64,000 nt of DNA. Source: Zingiber officinale. Lineage: Eukaryota > Streptophyta > Magnoliopsida > Zingiberales > Zingiberaceae. The first letter of the stretch is position 1, and each line of letters opens with the position of its first letter. Location of the stretch: the NCBI RefSeq assembly GCF_018446385.1, contig NC_056003.1:20705198-20769197 (forward strand). The letters are read 5' to 3'. This document shows, in pieces, positions 11,195 to 21,385 of this stretch. A program made the translations under genes and the position numbers. The notes below the pieces were generated by a model. That model did not search any database, was not told the origin of the DNA, and saw nothing but the letters and a program-made list of their open reading frames with translations.

Positions 11195-11940
11195 CTCGGC
11201 GCGGAGGAGCGTGTGAGGGAGGAGGAAGTAGACACTATCAGGAGCGAGACGGTTGTTCGGGCGAAGGCGGGCAGAGGCAAGGTGAGCGGCGGAGACGAGC
11301 ACTGGCGAGGAGGTTGGGCCGCCTAGTGAGCTCCCCATAGTCACTAGCACCCATAGATTCCCCATGTTGCTGGTGAGGCAGACAATGTAGGAGTTACGAA
11401 GATGAAAGGGTGTCTCTTCTCCTTCATCTTCCTCCTTTATGAATGACCCTTCATCTTCCTCCTTTATATATGAGTGATATTCATTTGCCTTTATATACTA
11501 GGTGTCCAAGAAATTGAAAGGAAGAGGTGGTGAGCAAGTAATCAACGAAGAAGAACATCCGACTCGGCGCGGAGGAGTGCATGAGGGAGGAGGAAGTAGA
11601 TACTACAAGGGGCAAGATGGTTGTTCGAGCGAAGGCGGGCAGAGGCAAGGTCAGCGAGGTGAGCGGCGGAGACGAGCACTGGCGAAGGGGCTGAGCCGCC
11701 CAGTGAGCTCCCCGCAGTCACTGGCACCCGCAGATTCCCCATGTTGTCGGTGAGGCAGACAATGTAGGAGTTACGAAGATGAAAGGGTGTCTCTTCTCCT
11801 TCATCTTCCTCCTTTATGAGCGGCCCTTCATCTTCCTCCTTTATGAGTAATATTCACTTGCCTTTATATATGAGGTGTCCAAGAAATTGAAAGGATGAGG
11901 TAGTGAGCAAGTAATCAATGAAGAAGAACATCCCTTTGTG
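11195..11940 (+). repeat. Tandem duplication of a ~375-bp unit
   Basis: Two head-to-tail copies of about 370-376 bp: TGAGGGAGGAGGAAGTAGA recurs near 11213 and 11582, and AATGTAGGAGTTACGAAG near 11384 and 11760. Each copy joins a GC-rich segment to the first part of the small LTR described at 11763. Confidence 0.85.
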
Positions 11941-12080
11941 GAATTTGGTTTGTGAATCTTGAAAAGCTTTCTAATTCATTCATGATTATTCTTTCGACAA
12001 CAAGCGAAGATCAAGATCTACTACGAGAGATCATTATGAGTTTTTTTGCTCTGTACGAATCTTCTTCTTATGAAGCAACA
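11763..12080 (+). mobile_element. Small LTR, 5' end of a truncated LTR element
   Basis: The segment begins TGTAGGAGTTACGAAG and ends GAAGCAACA, one base before a tRNA primer-binding site. At ~318 bp it is short for a plant LTR. A related copy lies at 32759-33077, and a partial one at 11386-11565 inside the tandem duplication. The internal region can be followed only to about 12330, so the element is truncated. Confidence 0.65.
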
Positions 12081-12081
12081 A

Positions 12082-12093
12082 TGGTATCAGAGC
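12082..12093 (+). other. Retrotransposon primer-binding site (tRNA-Met type)
   Basis: TGGTATCAGAGC, the classic plant primer-binding site complementary to initiator tRNA-Met, lies one base after the LTR end. It fixes the + orientation of the element. Confidence 0.85.
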
Positions 12094-12900
12094 ATATTAC
12101 TCGGGAGAGGAGAAATCCCTTCGACGATCGGTGATCACATCGCCGCTTCTGCCGCGTAGTTGTGCCGGGAGATTTTCTCTGTCGCCGGGACTGACACAAG
12201 CGTTGATGAGGGGGTTGGCAACCGGTGTCCATAGCCGGCGAGTGTCTGCTACGGCTTTGAAAGGGCGGTGGTCGGTTGCCAGCACGTTCATCGCATTTGA
12301 GATGAGGCGTGCTATAGTAACTTAACGAAGCATAGTATTTTGAGTAAATATTTGATTTTTAAAAATAAAAAAGAAAATAAAAAAATAAAAATGTTTCTAT
12401 GAAACAGAAAGATTTTTTTTCAATGAAATTAATTAAAATTAAACTTTATGTTTTAATTTTTAAATTAATTATACTTATTTTTGTTTGGATTTACAAGATT
12501 AGATATGATTGATTCAATTCAAACCGGTCTAGTTCATTTGAACTAGACTATATCAAATTAGGTTGGTCTAAACTGAACTCTGATTTGATTTAAACCATTG
12601 GTTGGTTTAACCGGATCAATAATGATAGTTTAATTAAATGAGCTTAGATTAAATAAAAACAACTAAATATCTCAATTAGATTAGTTCTAATGCTAACAAG
12701 GGACTAAGCTAATACTTAGGGTCCGATTTCTCAATCGACCTGTCCAGTGTGTCAATTAATTGGAGCTCCTCAAAATAAAGAAAAAATATATTTTTTTATT
12801 TACTTATAGATTCTGTATATTTTTCTATGCATATCTGTGAATTGAAATGAACCGATTTTGTTAATGGTTTGTCGATTTTGTACTGACATTATTATTTTCA
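12094..12900. other. Truncated element interior and AT-rich spacer
   Basis: Sequence to about 12330 is GC-rich element interior without an intact gag frame. After that it is AT-rich, with GGTTGGTTTAACCGG-like simple sequence at 12500-12640. No gene seen. Confidence 0.45.
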
Positions 12901-13046
12901 AATTCAAACCAGATGCCACGAATGATATGCAAGATGACCCATCGCGACATATAACAGAATGAGCTGCAGGAAGAGATTCAGGATATCGAATATGATCCAG
13001 TTTATGGACTCAGAGGACACATTAGATGACTCGATCGACTATTCTA

Positions 13047-13292
13047 AAACATGATAATCCCAGTTAGCCTCATTGATTATCTCTGGAGTGACCGGTCCGA
13101 CCCCACAGAAGTTTTCCACCGGCAATCAGGGTAAATTGGGAAGCGCACGCGGTAGCCAACCCAGACGCCCAGCATCCTTTGATTGCGCTCCCAATTTGGA
13201 GGAAAATTTCTGCAAATACGCCGTAGCTAGGGATCGAACCGCGGGTGCCTGGGTGACAACCTGGATGTCCTACCGTGGCACCATGCCCCGGG
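13047..13292 (-). mobile_element. tRNA-derived SINE (family A), second copy
   Basis: Read on the minus strand it starts CCCCGGGGCATGGTGCCACG, has box-B GCGGTTCGATCCC, and ends GGGATTATCATGTTTT. It matches the copy at 6508-6757 over its whole length, including CAAAGGATG and the terminal GCTAACT. Its tail end adjoins the left copy of an 18-bp direct repeat (13029-13046), and its head end adjoins the tandem array that follows. Confidence 0.8.
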
Positions 13293-13297
13293 GATAA

Positions 13298-15441
13298 AAC
13301 TAAGGTAGGGTAAATTTTTTAACGTGACTGGGCCCACCGCTCCGCGGCCCCATACCCCAGAAACCCCCGAAGGGATTTTTTGGGGAGCCTCAGTACCACG
13401 TATCCAACGGATAAAAAGTTGATAAGAGGACTCAAACGCGGCACCTCAGTCAACAGTGCCCAAAATAGGGACTTAAATTGATAAGAGCATGCACAAGTGG
13501 GGGCTCAAACCTGGCACGACAGTCAATGGGTAACAACATCATAACCAGAGCACCCTAGTTCGGTTGTTTAAAACTAAGATAGGGTAAACTTTTTAACGTG
13601 ACTGGGCCCATCGCTCCACAGCCCCATACCTTAGAAACCCCCGAAGGGATTTTTTGGGGAGCCTCGGTACCACGTATCCGACGGATAAAGAGTTGATAAG
13701 AGGGCTCGAACACGGAACCTCAGTCAACAGTGCCCAAAATAGGGACTTAAATTGATAAGAGCATGCGCAGATGGGGGCTCGAACTTGGCACCTCGGTTAA
13801 TGGGTAACAACGTCATAACCAGAGCACCCCTAGTTCGGTTGTTAAAAACTCAGGTAGGGTAAACTTTTTAACGTGACTGAGCCCACCGCTCCGCGACCCC
13901 ATACCCTAGAAACCCCCGAAGGGATTGTTTGGGGAGCCTCAGTACCATGTATCCGACGGATAAAGAGCTGATAAGAGGGCTCGAACGCGGCACCTCAGTC
14001 AACAGTGACCAAAATAGGGACTTAAATTGATAAGAGTATGCGCAGATGGGGGCTCGAACCTGGCACCTCAGTCCATGGGTAACAATGTCATAACCAGAGC
14101 ACCCTTACTTCGGTTGTTAAAATAAGGTAGGGTAAACTTTTTAACGTGACTGGGCCCACCGCTCCGCAGCCCCATATCCCAGAAACCCCCAAAGGGATTT
14201 TTTTGGGAGCCTCAATACCACGTATTCGACGGATAAAGAGTTGATAAGAGGGCTTGAATGCGGCACCTCAATCAACAATACCCAAAATAGGGACTTAAAT
14301 TGATAAGAGCATGCGCAGATGGGGGCTCGAACCTGGCACCTCAGTCAATGGATAACAACGTCAAAACTAAACTAAGGTAGGGTAAACTTTTTAACGTGAC
14401 TGGGCCCATCGCTCCGCGGCCCCATACCCCAGAAACCCCCGAAGGGATTTTTTGGGGAGCCTCAGTACCACGTATCCGACAGATAAATAGTTGATAAGAG
14501 GGCTCGAACGTGGCACCTCAGTCAACAGTGCCCAAAATAGGGACTTAAATTGATAAGAGCATGCACAGGTGGGGGCTCGAACCTGACACCTCAGTCAATG
14601 TGTAACAACATCATAACCAGAGCACCCCTAGTTCGGTTGTTTAAAAACTAAGGTAGGGTAAACTTTTTAACGTGACTGGGCCCATCGCTCCGCAGCCCCA
14701 TACCTTAGAAACCCCCGAAGGGATTTTTTTGGGGAGCCTCGGTACCACGTATCCGACGGATAAAGAGTTGATAAGAGGGCTCGAACGCGGAACCTCAGTC
14801 AACAGTGCCCAAAATAGGGACTTAAATTGATAAGAGCATGCGCAGATGGGGGCTCGAACCTGGCACCTCAGTCAATAGATAACAACGTCATAACTAGAGC
14901 ACCCTAGTTCGATTGTTAAAACTAAGGTAGGGTAAACTTTTTAAGGTGACTGGGCCCACCGCTCCGCGACCCCATACCCTAGAAACCCCCGAAGGGATTT
15001 TTTGGGGAGCATCAGTACCACATATCCGATGGATAAAGAGTTGATAAGAGGGCTCGAACGCGGCACCTCAGTCAACAGTGCCCAAAATATGGACTTAAAT
15101 TGATAAGAGCATGCACAGGTGGGGGCTCGAACCTGGCACCTCAGTTAATGAGTAACAACGTCATAACCAGAGCACCCCTAGTTCGGTTGTTTAAAAACTA
15201 AGGTAGGGTAAACTTTTTAACATGACTGGGCCCACCGCTCCGCAGCCCCATACCCCAGAAACCCCCAAAGGAATTTTTTTGGGAGCCTCAGTACCACGTA
15301 TCCGACGGATAAAGAGTTGATAAGAGGGCTCAAACGCGGCACCTCAGTCAACAGTGCCCAAAATAGAGACTTAAATTGATAAGAGCATGCGCAAGTGGGG
15401 GCTTGAACCTGGCACCTTAGTCAATGGATAACAACGTCATA
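13298..15441 (-). repeat. Tandem array of eight tRNA-headed SINE-like units
   Basis: Eight head-to-tail copies, with the marker AAGGTAGGGTAAA at about 13302, 13576, 13851, 14124, 14384, 14650, 14924 and 15200 (spacing 260-276 bp). Read on the minus strand each unit starts GGGGTGCTCTGGTTATGACG, then has box-B GGTTCGAGCCCC, and about 65 bp later a second box-B-like GCGTTCGAGCCC after a repeated GACTGAGGTGCC. The body ends TAAAAAGTTTACCCTACC. Thus the unit looks like a dimeric tRNA-derived SINE. Unit 5 is shorter at its right end, and the last unit lacks its first ~12 bases. Copies differ by scattered substitutions. Confidence 0.85.
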
Positions 15442-16318
15442 ACTCGATTGACTATTCTAGAAGCTTGAGCAGGAAGAGTTTCCCATCCTCGACAATTACA
15501 TGATTTGGGCTTTGATCCATTCGCTGCTAGGGAATCCAAAGATGGTAGCACATCATATATGGGGGCGCTTTGAAAAGAGTATCTCATATGCAGAATTATG
15601 TGTGAAAATGGTACACCATGAGTTCCTAGAAGAGAATCCTATAGAGTCTAAGGAGGATCTTAAAGATTCTGAAGAGGATCTTGGAGAGTTTGAGGAGAAT
15701 CTCAAAGAGTCTAAGGAGGATCCAGAGGAGGATTGGACCAAGCTGAGATTACCAATTTGCCTAAGATTGCTTGAGCTGAACTTTGAAAGATAGGACTTTT
15801 GACAATTACTATTGTGTTGGTATCTTTCTTAGTGGGGGTAGTAATGTCCTATCAAATATAACCACTAGCGTTAGTCCTAGTGGGAGTAAGGTTAACTTAT
15901 TTTGTAAAGTAGAGTTTAGTTTTATTACTGTCACTATATATGGACAATATTAAACTCATATTAATAAAATCAGGCAATAGAAACTGTTGTTATGTACAAA
16001 TAGTGATATTTTAATGAAAAGTTATGTTATACGTTAACGAACTTGAAAAATAATATTATGTGTTGACTGTCTTAACAGAATGATTAGTTCATTTAATGAC
16101 ATGTTCATTGTATGATTATTCCATTTAATGATTAGTTCATTTGATTGGATGTATGTGATGGAATTAATCAATGTTGATTAGATTGGATCATATAAATGAT
16201 GAGCGTAAATATATTTATCACTTGATTTTGTAAACCAACTCAATTACATTGAGTCAATTGCTAATTACATACATATAAATTACACTGAATAAATAAATAA
16301 TATATTTATTTATAGATT

Positions 16319-17336
16319 ATGACAACTAAGAATATCATAGTTAAACTTAATAAGGGAGAGAAATTATATGGGGATAACTACAAAATCTAGCACCTCAAGA
16401 TACAATACGTTCTTAAGGAACAAGAAGTTCTAGAGGTTGTACATTAGTTCATGGAAGAATCAGCTGATGGTTCTATAGCACAACATAGATGTGACATTGA
16501 TGCCTATAAGGCATGGAAAAGGAAGGACTCCACTGCTAAGAGAATATTGATTAATTCAATGGTGGATGACCTAATATCTGAGTATGAGCTACTACTGTCG
16601 GCTCATGCTGTCTAGAAAGCCCTTAGAGAGAAGTACAGTAGAGTAAGTCTTAGTAAGCTACGTCAGCTGACAATTAAGTCTGACAGTTACACAAAACGCT
16701 CAAATATCACCATGACCCAACATCTGAGGAAAATGATGAATATAATCCGAGAGCTAAAAATCGTTGGTCATAAGTTGACTGATAAAAAATAGGTTCAAGT
16801 AGTAATCCGTTCCTATCCTGATTCTTGGGAAACAATGGAACAGAATTTAACATACAGTGAAAGTATCAAAACTTTTACTAATATTTCACACCATGTTAAA
16901 CTTGAGGTGGAGAAAATAGAATTCACAAGGATTACTGGACAAGTTTTTGTAATTAAAGGTTCTAGTTCTAAGAATAAGAAAAGATGATTTAAGAGAGGAA
17001 AGGGAAAAGGAAAGGAAGTTGGTGTTGTTGCCGGGCAAGACTAAATCAAGAAGAAAGAAAAGAAATATGGGTAAAACCTAAGAGCAAGCTGACTTGTTAT
17101 AACTATGGCAAGAATGATCATTTTGCTCAGGATTGTATTAAGACGAAAAAGGTAGATCCATCTTTATCTTCTTTCCATGAACATTATGTTACAAGTTCAA
17201 TATTGTTAACTGATTCTTATTTTTTTATGGATTATAGATTTAGGAGCAACGAATCATGTAGCTCATGATTGAGCTATATACGTGGAGTACTATCAAGTAC
17301 CAGCTGGCAACAAATAAATATATGTGGAAAACAATG
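16319..17336 (+). pseudogene. Copia gag-protease remnant
   Basis: The frame starts at ATG 16319 and encodes a Copia Gag: GEKLYGDNYKIWHLKIQYVL near the N terminus, a central LREKY and SLSKLRQL region, then a zinc-knuckle block reading CYNYGKNDHFAQDC (second Cys replaced by Tyr). The protease active site follows as DLGATNHV, where the usual Ser is Leu. Several in-frame stops show it is dead. The frame is cut at 17336, where a different LTR begins. The RT and RNase H parts resume at 28925. Confidence 0.85.
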
Positions 17337-17512
17337 TGATCCTGTCCGAACGCTGAATCGATGGACGCTGGGCACGTGGCGCTCTCCAAATCGATGACGT
17401 AGACCTCTGACCGGTTGTACGGAGCTCCGACGAACTTGCAAAGAAGTCGGGCCGGGAAGGGGTTCCCGGCGACGATCCTCCGACGCTCAAGTCAGGCAAG
17501 AAGAAACTAAGG
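17337..17512 (-). mobile_element. Inverted LTR fragment, TGATCC family
   Basis: On the minus strand this is the 3' part of an LTR ending GGACAGGATCA. It shares GACTTGAGCGTCGGAGG with the solo LTR at 7951-8839, on the opposite strand. Its clean TGATCC terminus abuts the Copia protease frame at 17336/17337. Its other side is cut by the gag-only element. Confidence 0.65.
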
Positions 17513-19299
17513 AAGTGGCTTCGAAGATCCAAGAGGGGGGATGAATAGCTTGCTTTGCTTCGATGATGATGATGTTGCAGCGGAATAGACTCAAAGCTAA
17601 GCTCTCCAATGCTAATAATATGGATTTACTTGGTATCCACCTCAACTTAGGTGACTAATCTAAGGATCCGTCTCTCTCTCACACATCTACAATGAAAGAA
17701 CTCCTTCTTGGAAACACTCCAGAGGTGGAGAAACCTCGTACAAGTCACACAACAAGATACAACTCTAAAACCAGAAGTAAATACAAGATTACAAGTGAAA
17801 CACCTCTTCTTGCTTAGTCTCTTATTGATGTAGAAGCCTCTTGTAGCTTGGAAATGTAGCAGCACTTCAACTTTAAGCTCCCAAGAACTAGTGGTGAGAA
17901 TCGGGAAGAAGATGTGAGAAGAGATCTACGCGTTTTAACTTGTTGTCGCCATTATATCTGTGCTTCTAGGGTTCCCAATTGATTAAGCCTGATCCTAATC
18001 GATTGACCAATTAGATCCGTGCAATTCAAGCCATCTAAAGCTCACAACCTGCGTAACGGTCATATCCCAATCGATTGGGAAGGCTTCAACCAATCAACTG
18101 ATCGATTCAAATTGCCTTTGTGCTCTCACAGAAGACCCCGAGATCGATTGACTAATCAATTTCGATTTCCTCGCATTAGTGAGAGAAAACCTGCTCCAAT
18201 TGATCGGTTGATTGATTGGAGTGTCCCAATCGATCGACTGATCGATTGGGAAGCCTTCTGTGCTTACAAGATTTCCTCTCAATTGATCACCTGATCGATT
18301 GAGCTCTTCGAGTCAAACAATACTACCTAATCGATCCATTGATTAATTGGGCTCTAGTTCAATCGATCACCGATCGATTGAACAACTTAAACTTACTTAA
18401 ACTCAAGCTTAGGGTTCCTACATCCAGCATCCGATCAAACGTGACCCGTTGGAACTCCTCATACCTAGCATCCAGTCAATCTTAACTTGCTGGGACATCG
18501 TCATCAAGTGTCTGGTCAATCCTTTAACCCACTTGGACTCTTCTCCTCGTGCAAAGTGTCTAGTCAACCTTGACCTACTTGGACTTTTCTCCCCATGCTA
18601 AGTGTTCGGTCTTCCGTGATCCACTTGGACTTCTAAACACCAGGTGTCCGATCAGCCTTGACCCACCTAGATTTCCACCTGTCTGGCTTCACTCACAAGG
18701 ATTTTCCTTCTACTTAGCTTCAGTCACTAGGGCTTTTCACCCGACTTCACTTAACCATATTTTCTCACTACTTAGCTTCACTTACTAGGACTTTTTTAAC
18801 TGTCTGACTTTACTCACCGGGACTTCCATCTATCTAGTGTCACTCGCTAAAACTCTCACATTGTCTGGCTTCACTCACCAGGACTTTTGAACTACCTGGC
18901 TTCACTCACCAGGACTTTTCACCATCTAGCTTCACTCACTAGAACTTTTCAACTACATGACTTCATTCAATAGGGCTTCACACCAAGCGTCAGATTAACA
19001 TTGACTCACTTAGATTTTCTTCATCAGCCAACCTTCTTGTTGGTCTTGCCCTTGCCTAACCTCTAGTTAGGACTTCCCGGACAAATATCTAGTCAACCTT
19101 GACCTACTTGACTCTTCTTCATATTAACCTGGTCAAATTTTGACCAGAGGGGAATGTCTCCACAGTCTCCCCAAACAGACAATTGTACCTGCAATCTCCA
19201 TATATTATTAAACATCAAAACTCAAACATCAAGACTCAAGCTTAAGCCAACTCAAGCTTAATCAACCTGGTCAATCTTGACCAAGATATTGCACCAACA
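17513..19299 (-). mobile_element. 3' LTR of a minus-strand gag-only LTR retrotransposon
   Basis: The right edge, read on the minus strand, is TGTTGGTGCAATATCTTGG, immediately preceded by a polypurine tract. The left edge is cut at about 17513. The sequence matches the right LTR (23234-26691) over the distal part and the solo LTR at 33433-35140 over most of its length. It holds many AATCGATT-type palindromes at 18000-18380 and a CTTCACTCACCAGGACTTTT-type tandem repeat at 18650-18970. Confidence 0.8.
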
Positions 19300-19312
19300 A
19301 TCTTCCCCTTTT
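19300..19312 (-). other. Polypurine tract of the gag-only element
   Basis: On the minus strand AAAAGGGGAAGAT lies directly before the LTR terminus TGTTGG. This is the expected plus-strand priming site and identifies the left LTR as the 3' LTR. Confidence 0.8.
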
Positions 19313-21385
19313 GATGTTTGATAATATGTTTAAGTTAGGTTAATCTCATAAACTCAACTTCTTCTTCATGCTAAAGCATGAATGAGGTTTTTTTTTTCAT
19401 TCTCCCTCTTAACATAAGGGTTTCACAATCTCCTCTTGTGAACATAGAGAATTTTTTAACTTAAATCCTATATTTCTCCCCCTTTGGTACATATCAAAAA
19501 CTCTCCTAAAGAGTTACCTATACGTTATTCATAACCTCACTTATTGTTCACAATATCACCATGAAGGTCTCATACCCTTCATCATGCCCACTGCTCACCC
19601 TTGAGCATTAATCATTTATGATAATAAAGATTTCCCATCTTCCATTATCTCCCATGCTCAACCTTGAACATTAACAACAATGAAGGCTTCCCACTTTCCA
19701 TTGTTTCATTGTTCATAAATAAGATGAAATCATGCTTTTAAGGAGTAACTCTCCCTTAAAACATGCTCTAAAATTATGTTATTGCACCAGCAATGATTTG
19801 GAGTTTCTAAATCTTTAGAAAATCTAAAATTTGAAGTTTTAAGGTTCAAAATTTAACTTTGAAACTAAACATTATCCTAAACTTTAACTTAGTCTTTTTT
19901 TAACCAATCATTTCTTGTTTCAATAAGAAAACTACATTTAAATATTTATAAATGAGTTTCATAGGATTAGGGATGGTTAATGCAACTAAATATGACTTAA
20001 AGTGTTGAAATTAGACCACTTAAGCCAAAATCAACTTTTCCAATCGATTGAAGTTGGGACTCAATCGATTGAAATCATTCAATCGATCGATTCTACAAGC
20101 TTCTTTTCGTGGGAATGTACCTGAATTGATCAACTGATCAATCAAGGCAAGGTTGAATCGATCAACTAATCGATTCCGTGAGCTTCTGCTCACGAAAAAA
20201 CCCATTTCAATCGATCGATTGATTAATTGAACTCTCCAATCAATCAACTAATCGATTAGAGTTTCTGATTTCTCTGAAATCAATTTCAGCCGAATTTCAG
20301 AAATACATATATAATTCTATAAACTTTCAAAAATCATAAAAATTCATGTATACATTATTTATATCATATACTATCATGAAAAAAAAGTTTTCTAAGAAAA
20401 TAACCCCTATTTTTAAAGATTAATACAAAACTCGAAACCATTGAAAACTTTAATATTTCTTCCTAGTTTGTGTCTAACTATATAATGGTGAACACTATCA
20501 AAAGATAACATTTACCAAGGTTTTCCAAAAGCATTTTGAAATATTTTTCAAAACCAATTTTTAACCATGTTCCTTGGGTGAAATATACATGACTTGTGCA
20601 CTAGCTTTTCCAATAATTGGATAATACATAACTATGTGTTTTAATAAAACTAAAACTTAAAAAGATACACTAACTCAACATTTTGAGTTTTGTTCACCAT
20701 CCTAACATCTCACTTGTATCTATTGTGTATTAAAGCACATACAAGTCAACTTATAGTCCTTGTGAGATGTAAACTCTGGTTTTGCCCTAAACTAAGGGAT
20801 CATGCATATCTATCTAGGCATTTTAAAATTAATCATCTACTGAGGATGTCACTTGTTGATTAATGAAATTGTCCTAAATTACAAGAAATTAAAATAATGT
20901 ATGAAAATGATCTTGACATATATGACATGCATATTTTCCAAAATAAACTCTAGATCTATATCATGGATAATATGATGTATGTATGAATGTATCATGATAT
21001 CATGGCAACATGCATGTGTGAAATGATGACATGACATGTGATAGGGTAAATAATCATGACAATTTAGTATAAATAATATACCTAGATTTTCTATCTAAGT
21101 ATCCTTAATTATTTGCTAAATTAAAATTAATCCTAGATTGCCCTCATTGCCCTAAGAAAATGTCAAAATCTCAACTTGGCATTTCTTTGGCTTTTCCTAT
21201 TTGTGTAAATTTTAATTAAGCCTAATTTCTCAAATTTTGACATATTTTACTCTTCAAAAGGATAAACATTTAATCTTTTTCATTTTCAAGGAGTACAATT
21301 ACCTTGAAAATACCCTTCAAGTATCAACTTCTTCAAAGTTGGGTTAAATACTCTTCTAATTAGAGTTAACACTTTCTAAATCCAT
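19313..21385 (-). mobile_element. Non-coding interior of the gag-only element
   Basis: About 2 kb between the Gag remnant and the polypurine tract, AT-rich and without any protease, integrase, reverse transcriptase or RNase H motif. A patch at 20035-20270 again contains several AATCGATT-type palindromes like those in the LTR. Confidence 0.65.

Larger units (their letters stand above)
12914..15793 (+). pseudogene. Split, decayed reading frame of unknown identity
   Basis: Two pieces of one old reading frame flank a 2.4-kb insertion. The left piece (about 12914-13046) reads MTHRDI, a stop, QNELQEEIQDIEYDPVYG and further. The right piece (15460-15793) continues with KLEQEEFPILDNYMIWALIH and an acidic repeat of the form ESKEDLKDSEEDL. 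They join in one frame across the 18-bp repeat with only a few stops. I do not recognise the family; the acidic repeat and transposon setting suggest a transposon or virus-like structural protein, but this is a guess. Confidence 0.4.

Noticed and set aside
13298-15441. CRISPR-like regular repeats
   Set aside because: Repeats are about 273 bp with no distinct spacers, in a plant genome with tRNA-type promoter boxes; it is a tandem SINE-like array.
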